Source of the DNA: an uncultured Clostridia bacterium
GTDB lineage: Bacteria > Bacillota > Clostridia > Christensenellales > UBA1242
Direction of reading: 5' to 3'
Assembly (NCBI GenBank): GCA_934747775.1
Contig: CAKVHA010000005.1
Location: forward strand, 21,084-85,083
Length of the DNA stretch: 64,000 nucleotides
Part shown: in pieces, positions 53,379 to 60,356 of the stretch
Position numbering within the stretch: the first letter of the stretch is position 1
How the letters are laid out: the number at the start of each line of letters is the position of its first letter
The notes under the pieces: generated by a model
Databases searched by the model: none
Seen by the model: only the letters and a program-made list of their open reading frames with translations
Told to the model about the DNA's origin: nothing
Translations under genes and position numbers: made by a program

Positions 53379-54687
53379 TGTAATGGTTATTGGTGCAGGG
53401 CTTGCGGGTGCAGAATGTGCGTATCAGTTATTAAAACGTGGCGTAAATGTTACGCTTTACGAAATGAAACCAAACAAGTTTTCGCCCGCTCACAAGTCGC
53501 CCAATTTTGCCGAACTTGTGTGCAGTAATAGTCTTAAAAGCAACGACCCGCTAACAGCAGGCGGATTATTAAAAGACGAGCTTAGGGCGTTGGACTCGCT
53601 GGTTATAAAATGCGCAGATTTGTGCAAAGTTCCAGCGGGTAGTGCACTTGCCGTAGACCGCGAAAAGTTTAGTGCAATGATAACCGAAAAACTTAAAGAA
53701 TTTAGTGGGCTTACAATTGTAAATGAAGAAGTTACTTCTCTTCCGCTAGACAAACCAGTTGTTATTGCAACAGGTCCGCTTACAAGCGATGGTCTTATGG
53801 CAGAATTGCAATCTATTTTAGGACAGGACTATTTGTTCTTTTTCGACGCAATTGCTCCAATTGTAGCATATGATAGCATAGACTTTAATTCCGCTTTTGT
53901 TGCCGATAGATACGACAAAGGCACTGGCGATTACATAAATTGCCCAATGACTAGCGAAGAGTATGACGTTTTTTATGACGCCTTAATTAATGCAGAGATT
54001 GTAAAACTAAAAGATTTTGAAAACCGCAAAGTTTTTGAAGGTTGTATGCCAGTAGAAGTTTTGGCAAAACGCAGCAAAGACGCGCTTAGATTTGGACCCC
54101 TTAAACCTGTAGGGCTAACCGACCCAAAAACTGGCAAACGGCCATATGCTGTTGTTCAACTTAGAAAAGAAACACTAAATAACGATATGTTTAATATGGT
54201 TGGTTTTCAAACAAACCTTACTTATCCCGAACAAAAACGCGTGTTTTCATTAATTCCAGCACTAAAAAACGCGGAGTTTTTAAGATACGGAACAATGCAT
54301 AAAAATAGTTATGTTTGTGCGCCAAAAGTGCTTTTAAATTATCACTTAAAGTCGCATCCAAATATTTTTATTGCAGGGCAGCTTAGTGGGGTAGAAGGAT
54401 ATATTGAAAGTGTTGCAAGTGGTCTTAATGTTGGGCTAAATATGTTTAACTACTTAAATGGTCTTAGCGATGTGGTGTTTGAGCCGTGCACAATGATTGG
54501 CGCGCTTAACAACTATCTAACCACCGCAAGCGAAACCAACTTTCAACCAATGAGCAGCAATATGGGGCTTATAAATCTAAGCGAAATACGAATGAAAAAT
54601 AAAAAAGAAAAAAACAAACTATTATATGACAGAGCGATTAGCTCGTTAAACGACACAATAAAAAAATACAAAATTAGCACAATTTAG
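53359..54687 (+). CDS. trmFO: tRNA (uracil54-C5)-methyltransferase TrmFO
   Basis: Folate- and FAD-dependent methylation of U54 in tRNA. FAD-binding GAGLAGAECAYQLLKRG (12-28), ELVCSNSLKSNDP and GQLSGVEGYIESVASGL are diagnostic. 442 residues. The start lies inside topA; topA-trmFO is the conserved Firmicutes order. Confidence 0.95.
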   Translation: MKQQQTNVMVIGAGLAGAECAYQLLKRGVNVTLYEMKPNKFSPAHKSPNFAELVCSNSLKSNDPLTAGGLLKDELRALDSLVIKCADLCKVPAGSALAVDREKFSAMITEKLKEFSGLTIVNEEVTSLPLDKPVVIATGPLTSDGLMAELQSILGQDYLFFFDAIAPIVAYDSIDFNSAFVADRYDKGTGDYINCPMTSEEYDVFYDALINAEIVKLKDFENRKVFEGCMPVEVLAKRSKDALRFGPLKPVGLTDPKTGKRPYAVVQLRKETLNNDMFNMVGFQTNLTYPEQKRVFSLIPALKNAEFLRYGTMHKNSYVCAPKVLLNYHLKSHPNIFIAGQLSGVEGYIESVASGLNVGLNMFNYLNGLSDVVFEPCTMIGALNNYLTTASETNFQPMSSNMGLINLSEIRMKNKKEKNKLLYDRAISSLNDTIKKYKISTI

Positions 54688-54752
54688 TATTTAATTTTAG
54701 TGTTTTTTGTGATATATTAAAAATATAAGGCAATATTTAATAAGGAGATAAT

Positions 54753-55289
54753 ATGGATACATTTAAAGGAACAACAATTGTTGCCGTTACAAGAAATGGC
54801 AAAACAGCTATTGCTGGCGATGGTCAAGTTACTATGGGTGAACACGTAATTATGAAAGGTAACGCAGTTAAAGTTAGACGAATCTTTAACGATAAGGTTG
54901 TTATTGGATTTGCGGGCACAGTTAGCGATGCATTTGCTCTAACCGCACGCTTTGAAGAGCTTTTACAAAAATTTAGCGGAAATTTAATGCGTAGTGCCGT
55001 AGAACTTGCGCTTGGCTTTAGAGATGATAAGTATAACCGCAAACTAGAAGCAATGATGCTTGTTGCAGACGAAAACAAGTGTCTTATGATTTCGGGCACT
55101 GGTGAGGTCATTGAGCCAGAATATGGCGTTGTTGCAATTGGCAGCGGTGGAAACTATGCGTACTCTGCTGGCAGAGCGCTATTAGACAACACCAACCTTA
55201 GTGCTAAAGAAATTGCAATAAAAGCAATAGAAATAGCTGGTGATATTTGTGTTTACACTAATCACCACATCACTTGTGAGGAGGTTTAG
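54753..55289 (+). CDS. hslV: ATP-dependent protease subunit HslV
   Basis: Proteolytic subunit of HslUV (ClpQY). After a short prosequence the catalytic residue is the first threonine in TTIVAVTRNGKTAIAGDGQV (residue 7). 178 residues. A GGAGAT site precedes the ATG. hslU begins 2 bases after the stop. The xerC-like gene codV that usually separates trmFO from hslV is absent. Confidence 0.96.
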   Translation: MDTFKGTTIVAVTRNGKTAIAGDGQVTMGEHVIMKGNAVKVRRIFNDKVVIGFAGTVSDAFALTARFEELLQKFSGNLMRSAVELALGFRDDKYNRKLEAMMLVADENKCLMISGTGEVIEPEYGVVAIGSGGNYAYSAGRALLDNTNLSAKEIAIKAIEIAGDICVYTNHHITCEEV

Positions 55290-55290
55290 T

Positions 55291-56601
55291 ATGGATTTAT
55301 CACCAAAAGAGATTGTTGTAGAATTAGATAAATATATTATAGGACAGTCCGAAGCCAAAAAATCGGTCGCAATTGCACTTAGAAACCGTTATCGTCGCAG
55401 CAAATTAAGCAAGGAAATGCGTGACGAAGTTACACCTAAAAACATTATTATGCAAGGTCCAACAGGCGTGGGCAAAACAGAAATTGCACGCCGTCTTGCA
55501 AAGCTTGTTAAAGCGCCATTTATTAAGGTTGAAGCCACAAAATACACCGAAGTGGGCTATGTTGGCCGCGATTGCGAAAGTATGATACGCGACCTTGTAG
55601 AAGTGGCTGTAAGGCTTGTAAAAGAAGAAAAATTGCAAGAAGTTAGCGTTAAGGCTCGTGCTAGCGTTGTTCAAAAACTAACCGACGCTTTGTATCCAAT
55701 TAGAAAAGAAAAGTTTCCAGAAAAAGATGTGGAAACCTTGCGTAAAGAAATTGTGGACGACATTGAAAGCGGCAAGGCAGATAGTGAAATTATTGAAATC
55801 ACTGTTGCCGAACAAGCAAAACCAATTGGAATTATGCCGGGAATGGGCAACGACTTAGACATTGGCACAATGATAGGCAGCATTTTTCCACAACAACGCC
55901 GCAAGAAAAAAATCACGGTTGAAAAGGCGTTTAATTTATTAATGCAAGAAGAAAGCGATAAGCTTATTGACCTAGATAGCGTTAATAGCGAAGCAATTGC
56001 TCGTGCCGAACAAGAAGGTATTGTGTTTATTGATGAAATAGACAAAATTGCTGGTAAAAACGCAAGTAAAGGTCCAGATGTTAGCCGTGAAGGCGTTCAA
56101 CGTGACATTTTGCCACTTGTTGAAGGCTGCACAGTTACAACAAAATATGGCACAATAAAAACCGACTACATTTTGTTTATTTGCGCAGGCGCGTTCCATA
56201 TGAGCAAAGTTGAAGATTTAATTCCAGAATTTCAGGGTCGTTTTCCAATTAGAGTGGAACTTAACAACCTTAATTCGGACGATTTTTATAAAATCCTTAC
56301 CCAACCTAAAAACGCTCTTACATTGCAATACGAACAACTTTTGGCAGTAGACAACATAAACCTTAAATTTACCGATGACGCTTTGCACGAACTTGCCATA
56401 ATTGCCGAAAAAGAAAACGAAACAAGCGAAAACTTGGGTGCAAGAAGATTGCATAGCTTGTTGGAAGTGTTGCTAGAAGATATTTCTTACAATGCAAATG
56501 GCAAACACCCACTAATGGACGTGACCATTGATAAAGAATATGTGGACAAAACATTTAAAGACACAACTAAAAAATACGATTTGAAAAAATATATTTTGTA
56601 A
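55291..56601 (+). CDS. hslU: ATPase subunit HslU
   Basis: AAA+ unfoldase of HslUV. LDKYIIGQSEAKKSVAIALRNR near the start, Walker A GPTGVGKTEIARRLA (about 54-68), the YVGRDCESMIRDL pore segment, Walker B IVFIDEIDKIA and a C-terminal sensor-2 region are present; it ends in YDLKKYIL, the HslV-docking tail. 436 residues from the ATG at 55291, behind GAGGAGG. codY does not follow. Confidence 0.96.
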   Translation: MDLSPKEIVVELDKYIIGQSEAKKSVAIALRNRYRRSKLSKEMRDEVTPKNIIMQGPTGVGKTEIARRLAKLVKAPFIKVEATKYTEVGYVGRDCESMIRDLVEVAVRLVKEEKLQEVSVKARASVVQKLTDALYPIRKEKFPEKDVETLRKEIVDDIESGKADSEIIEITVAEQAKPIGIMPGMGNDLDIGTMIGSIFPQQRRKKKITVEKAFNLLMQEESDKLIDLDSVNSEAIARAEQEGIVFIDEIDKIAGKNASKGPDVSREGVQRDILPLVEGCTVTTKYGTIKTDYILFICAGAFHMSKVEDLIPEFQGRFPIRVELNNLNSDDFYKILTQPKNALTLQYEQLLAVDNINLKFTDDALHELAIIAEKENETSENLGARRLHSLLEVLLEDISYNANGKHPLMDVTIDKEYVDKTFKDTTKKYDLKKYIL

Positions 56602-56656
56602 TTTTGCAAGACAGACTAAATTTTGACCAAAATAATAACGGCAGGTTTAAGAATAA

Positions 56657-57325
56657 ATGACAGAGAGAACGGAGATTTTAATAGGCAAAGAAAATGTTGA
56701 AAAATTGGCGCAAAAACACATTGCGGTTTTTGGGCTTGGTGGAGTAGGCGGATATGTTGCTGAAATGCTAACTAGGGCAGGTGTTGGCGAACTAACCATA
56801 ATTGATTTTGATGTGGTTAGTGTTAGCAACCTAAACAGGCAAATTATTGCCTTAAATAGCACGGTTGGATGCCTAAAAACCGATGCAATGGCGTCAAGAT
56901 TAAAAGACATTAATCCAAACATTAAATTGCACATTATTTGCGAAAAGTACACACCCGAAAACCACGACGAGTTTTTCAAAAACCACTACGATTATGTTGT
57001 GGACGCAATAGATATGGTTACTTCAAAAATAGACCTAATAACATATTGCCACAACCATAACATAAAAATAGTTAGTGCAATGGGTGCTGGAAATCGCTAT
57101 GAAATTCCATATTTTACTGTGGACGACGTGTACAACACATTTAACGACGGTCTTGCAAAAGTTTTGCGCAAAAAACTGCGTGAAAACGGCATAGAAAGCC
57201 ACGATGTTGTGTTTACAAAAGAGCCGGCAAAACCAAATGGCAGAACAGTGGGCAGCATATCATACTACCCAGCAATGTGCGGCTGTGCATTGTCAGGATT
57301 TGTTATTAACGAGCTTATTAAATAA
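56657..57325 (+). CDS. tcdA: tRNA threonylcarbamoyladenosine dehydratase TcdA
   Basis: ThiF/E1-like enzyme forming cyclic t6A at A37 of tRNAs. The nucleotide loop is FGLGGVGGYVAEMLTRAGVG (25-44), then DFDVVSVSNLNRQ, VVDAIDMVTSKIDL and the late block KEPAKPNGRTVGSISYYPA. 222 residues. No terminator separates it from hslU or the thioredoxin. Confidence 0.92.
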   Translation: MTERTEILIGKENVEKLAQKHIAVFGLGGVGGYVAEMLTRAGVGELTIIDFDVVSVSNLNRQIIALNSTVGCLKTDAMASRLKDINPNIKLHIICEKYTPENHDEFFKNHYDYVVDAIDMVTSKIDLITYCHNHNIKIVSAMGAGNRYEIPYFTVDDVYNTFNDGLAKVLRKKLRENGIESHDVVFTKEPAKPNGRTVGSISYYPAMCGCALSGFVINELIK

Positions 57326-57335
57326 AAGGGAAAAT

Positions 57336-57668
57336 ATGAAAGTAGAACAAATATCAGAAAATCAATTTGAATCAAAAATTTTAAACAGCGACGGCATAAC
57401 CATTGCTCGCTTTTTTGGCGGATGGTGCGGTCCTTGCAGAATGGAATCGGTTATCCTAAACCAAATGGAAGACCCTAAATATTGCGACATTAAAATTTAC
57501 GATTTAGATATAGACAAATGTACAACTTTAGCCCATAAATATGGCGTTATGACAGTTCCAACACTAGTGATTTTTAAAGATGGCGCAGAGCTTGATAAAA
57601 TTGCAGGCTTTAGAAACCAAAAACAACTTACCGAAATTTTTGATAGTTATTGCAATTTAGAAAAATAA
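57336..57668 (+). CDS. Thioredoxin-like protein
   Basis: A 110-residue thioredoxin fold with the redox pair C31-G-P-C34 in GGWCGPCRM and the cis-proline loop MTVPT. No signal peptide, so cytoplasmic. The ATG at 57336 is behind GGGAAAAT; an in-frame start at 57204 lies inside tcdA and is rejected. It may be a housekeeping thioredoxin or a variant, since residue 30 is preceded by FFGG rather than FWA. Confidence 0.93.
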   Translation: MKVEQISENQFESKILNSDGITIARFFGGWCGPCRMESVILNQMEDPKYCDIKIYDLDIDKCTTLAHKYGVMTVPTLVIFKDGAELDKIAGFRNQKQLTEIFDSYCNLEK

Positions 57669-57674
57669 TATAAT

Positions 57675-57714
57675 AAAGTGAAATCTAACCACATTTTAGG
57701 CTTCACTTTTTTTG
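57675..57714 (+). terminator. Terminator after the thioredoxin gene
   Basis: AAAGTGAA/TTCACTTT arms with an 18-base loop and T run. Confidence 0.7.
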
Positions 57715-57727
57715 TTTTTTAAAAAGT

Positions 57728-57811
57728 CTACCATTTTAGTCGGGTTTTTTATTAAAATCTATTGACAATAATAATTTTAACTGCTATTATATTGTCGGAC
57801 TAAAAAGGTAG
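57728..57811 (+). promoter_or_regulatory. Inverted repeat flanking the isc promoter
   Basis: CTACCATTTTAGTC (57728-57741) and GACTAAAAAGGTAG (57798-57811) are inverted copies matching at 13 of 14 positions. They flank the -35/-10 pair of the Rrf2 gene, which suits autoregulation by the Rrf2 protein. Confidence 0.5.
57762..57790 (+). promoter_or_regulatory. Promoter of the Rrf2-iscS-iscU operon
   Basis: Perfect TTGACA (57762-57767), 17-base spacer, TATTAT (57785-57790). Confidence 0.75.
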
Positions 57812-57818
57812 GGTATTA

Positions 57819-58223
57819 ATGAAACTAAGTAGTAAAGGGCGATATGGGCTAAACGCAATGTATCATATGGCGCTTAATAACAACCTAACAACACTAAAAG
57901 AGTTGTCGGAAACAACCGCAGTTCCGCAGCCGTATCTCGAAAAGCTGCTAGGTCTTTTAAAAAAAGGTGGGCTGGTTACAACCGAGCGTGGCGTAGCTGG
58001 CGGCTACAAGCTCTCTAAAGCACCAAGCGAAACAACAATTGGTGAAATATTGAGAGTGTTAGAAAACGACCTTGCGTTTGCTGAATGTTCAAATTCGGCA
58101 AAATGTGGAAACTTAAATTGCCCAAATCAAAATATATTTAGGGTGGTTTACGATAGGTTAAATAGTGTGCTAGATGACCTTACTTTGCAAGATATGATAA
58201 ATAAAAATAAAGGGGAAAATTAA
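57819..58223 (+). CDS. Rrf2-family iron-sulfur regulator (IscR-like)
   Basis: A 134-residue winged-helix protein starting MKLSSKGRYGLNAMYHMAL with the recognition helix VPQPYLEKLLGLLKKGG. Three cysteines (C90, C96, C101) sit where IscR carries its Fe-S cluster, supporting cluster sensing. It heads the operon with iscS and iscU and probably represses it when clusters are sufficient. Its stop overlaps the next start region by one base. Confidence 0.92.
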   Translation: MKLSSKGRYGLNAMYHMALNNNLTTLKELSETTAVPQPYLEKLLGLLKKGGLVTTERGVAGGYKLSKAPSETTIGEILRVLENDLAFAECSNSAKCGNLNCPNQNIFRVVYDRLNSVLDDLTLQDMINKNKGEN

Positions 58224-59392
58224 TGAGAAAAATTTATTTAGATAACGCCGCAACAACACGTCTTAGCGGCGAAGTACTAAGTGCAATGTTGCCATATTAC
58301 ACCGAGTTTTATGCCAACGCAAACAGCTTGCACGAAATGGGTCAAGAAGCTGGCAAAGCAGTAGCAAAAGCTCGCGAAACTTTGGCAAGTCTTATAAATG
58401 CCAGCCCACGCGAAATGTTTTTCACAAGCGGCGGAACAGAAGGCAACAACTGGATTATTAAAGGAATAGCTCGCGCAAACGCACACCGCGGCAAACACAT
58501 TATTGTAAGTTCAATAGAACACCATAGCATTTTGGAAAGTGCCAGAGAGCTGGAAAACGAAGGTTTTGAAGTAACATACTTGCCAGTTGATAGCACAGGT
58601 CTTGTAGACATTATGGCACTTGTTAGAGCAATAAAACCAACAACCACACTTGTTTCCGTTATGGCAGTTAACAACGAAGTTGGTACAATTCAAAACATTA
58701 AAGCCATTGGTGAAATATTAAAAGACTACAAAGCATATTTCCACGTAGATTGCGTTCAAGCTATGAGTTGCTTGCATATTGACGTTAAGGATATGAAAAT
58801 AGACGCCCTAACAATGAGCGCACACAAGGTTCACGGACCAAAGGGTGTAGGCGCGGTTTATATTAAAACTGGCACACCTATCAAAAAGCTTATTGAAGGT
58901 GGCGAACAAGAAAATGGTCGCCGTGGCGGAACAACCAACGTTCCAGGCGTTGTAGGAATGGCACGCGCTATGGAAATTGCAGTTAGAGATATTGATGTTA
59001 ACAACAAAAAATTGCAAGAGCTTAGCGACTATTTTGTAAACAAACTAAACTATGCAATATCCGATATTAAGTTTAACGGCAACTTCGAACAAAAAGCGCC
59101 AGGAATTGTAAACGTAAGCTTTAGATTTATTGAAGGCGAAAGCATTTTGGTTAAACTAGACCTAGAAGGCGTAGAAGTTTCCACTGGCAGCGCTTGCGCA
59201 TCAAATTCGCTAGAAAAAAGCCACGTTTTAAAAGCAATGGGTTTAAGCCACGAAGATGTTAATGGTGCAATCCGTTTCTCGTTTGGCGCCGACAATACTA
59301 AAGAAGACATCGACTATGTTGTAGAAAAACTTGTGGGCATTGTTGCAGATTTAAGAAAAATGAGCCCGCTTACTAAGAAAAAGGGGAAATAA
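58223..59392 (+). CDS. iscS: Cysteine desulfurase (IscS/NifS)
   Basis: PLP enzyme releasing sulfur from cysteine for Fe-S clusters and tRNA thiolation. The PLP lysine is K202 in SAHKVHGPKG, the sulfur-accepting cysteine is C326 in STGSACASNS. The short active-site loop fits the NifS/IscS type. 389 residues, followed 3 bases later by iscU. Confidence 0.96.
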   Translation: MRKIYLDNAATTRLSGEVLSAMLPYYTEFYANANSLHEMGQEAGKAVAKARETLASLINASPREMFFTSGGTEGNNWIIKGIARANAHRGKHIIVSSIEHHSILESARELENEGFEVTYLPVDSTGLVDIMALVRAIKPTTTLVSVMAVNNEVGTIQNIKAIGEILKDYKAYFHVDCVQAMSCLHIDVKDMKIDALTMSAHKVHGPKGVGAVYIKTGTPIKKLIEGGEQENGRRGGTTNVPGVVGMARAMEIAVRDIDVNNKKLQELSDYFVNKLNYAISDIKFNGNFEQKAPGIVNVSFRFIEGESILVKLDLEGVEVSTGSACASNSLEKSHVLKAMGLSHEDVNGAIRFSFGADNTKEDIDYVVEKLVGIVADLRKMSPLTKKKGK

Positions 59393-59395
59393 TAT

Positions 59396-59959
59396 ATGTA
59401 TAACGAAAAAGTAATGGAATTATTTAAACATCCACTTAATATGGGCGAGTTGCGCGGTGCAAACGCCATTGGTCAAGTGGGAAATGTTGCTTGTGGCGAC
59501 ATTATGAAAATATATCTTAAAATAAACGACAAGGGCATTATTGAAGACGCTAAGTTTAAAACTTTTGGCTGCGTTGCCGCAATCGCTTCTAGCAGTATGG
59601 CAACCGAACTTATTAAAGGCAAAACAATCGACGAAGCACTTCACTTTGACAACAACGAAGTTATTAAAGCCCTAGGCGAACTTCCTGTTCATAAAATTCA
59701 CTGCTCAGTTTTGGCAAAAGAAGCAATTGAAGATGCTATTAATAAATATCTTAAAAAGCAAGAAAGAGCAAAGAAAAAAGCCGAAAAACAAAAAGAACTT
59801 GCAAAAGCTGAAAAAGCAGAACAAAAAGCAGACCTTAAAAAATTAACCGAAAGTTTAAAAGTGGTTAAAAATAAAGAAGCAAAACAACAAACCGAAAAAC
59901 CAGCTAAAAAAGATATTTCAAAACTAAACTCTTTGGTTAATAAAATCAATAAAAAATAA
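59396..59959 (+). CDS. iscU: Fe-S scaffold protein IscU/NifU with charged C-terminal tail
   Basis: Residues 1-115 are a standard IscU scaffold with the three cluster ligands C33 (VACGD), C59 (FGCVAA) and C103 (IHCSVLA) and the conserved D35. A Lys/Glu/Ala-rich tail of about 70 residues follows, probably a long helix or disordered. It is not part of IscU in most organisms. GGGG precedes the ATG. Confidence 0.93.
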   Translation: MYNEKVMELFKHPLNMGELRGANAIGQVGNVACGDIMKIYLKINDKGIIEDAKFKTFGCVAAIASSSMATELIKGKTIDEALHFDNNEVIKALGELPVHKIHCSVLAKEAIEDAINKYLKKQERAKKKAEKQKELAKAEKAEQKADLKKLTESLKVVKNKEAKQQTEKPAKKDISKLNSLVNKINKK

Positions 59960-59965
59960 TAGCTC

Positions 59966-60000
59966 AAAAACACCTTTAATTATTCCTAAGGTGTTTTTTT
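59966..60000 (+). terminator. Terminator of the isc operon
   Basis: AAAACACCTT/AAGGTGTTTT hairpin and T run, 7 bases after the stop. Confidence 0.85.
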
Positions 60001-60047
60001 GCTCACTATGTATTAATTAAGCACCACATTAATGTCATCCCTTCGGG

Positions 60048-60078
60048 GTCCCCAAAAAAGCCAAATGCTTTTTAGGGG
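60048..60078. repeat. Stable hairpin upstream of RNA-like repeat 1
   Basis: CCCCAAAAAAGC and GCTTTTTAGGGG form a near-perfect stem around a 5-base loop. It is preceded by CCCTTCGGGG, a second small hairpin. No T run follows, so a terminator is unlikely. Confidence 0.5.
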
Positions 60079-60087
60079 TGTGTGTTT

Positions 60088-60216
60088 GGGGAAGGTGGTA
60101 CGAAATCGACACGGAGTGGAGTGAGTACCAAAGGGTAGTCCAGTAGGTGTTGAAAATTTGAGTATTATTTTAACTCAGTAGATTTTAGTGCAAATAAAAA
60201 CCTTATGCCTTACCCC
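60088..60216 (+). ncRNA. Structured-RNA-like repeat, copy 1
   Basis: About 129 bases sharing GGGGAAGGTGGT, ACCAAAGGGTAGTCCAGTAG and a TAGTGCAAATAA block with a second copy at 63276. Between shared blocks the sequences differ but keep pairing: GGTAC/GTACC here versus GTGCG/CGCAC there, and GAGT/ACTC here versus TGCCAA/TTGGTA there. The outer GGGG can pair with the final CCCC. Compensatory change suggests a folded RNA. No known family is recognised. It ends 140 bases before the surface-protein gene. Confidence 0.45.
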
Positions 60217-60356
60217 ACATCCCAATTTGCCACTTTATTAATTTATTACCGCATTTTATTTGCCAAAAAAAAATGATTTTGTTATATTATTATATAAAAT
60301 AATAATAAATGTAAGTTTTTTACGGAAAATATATTATTGAAAAATGGAAATTTCTA

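Noticed and set aside
60088..60216. Known riboswitch (c-di-GMP, guanidine or T-box) for the RNA-like repeat
   Set aside because: The conserved blocks do not match the core motifs of these classes that I know, and no matching metabolic gene follows.
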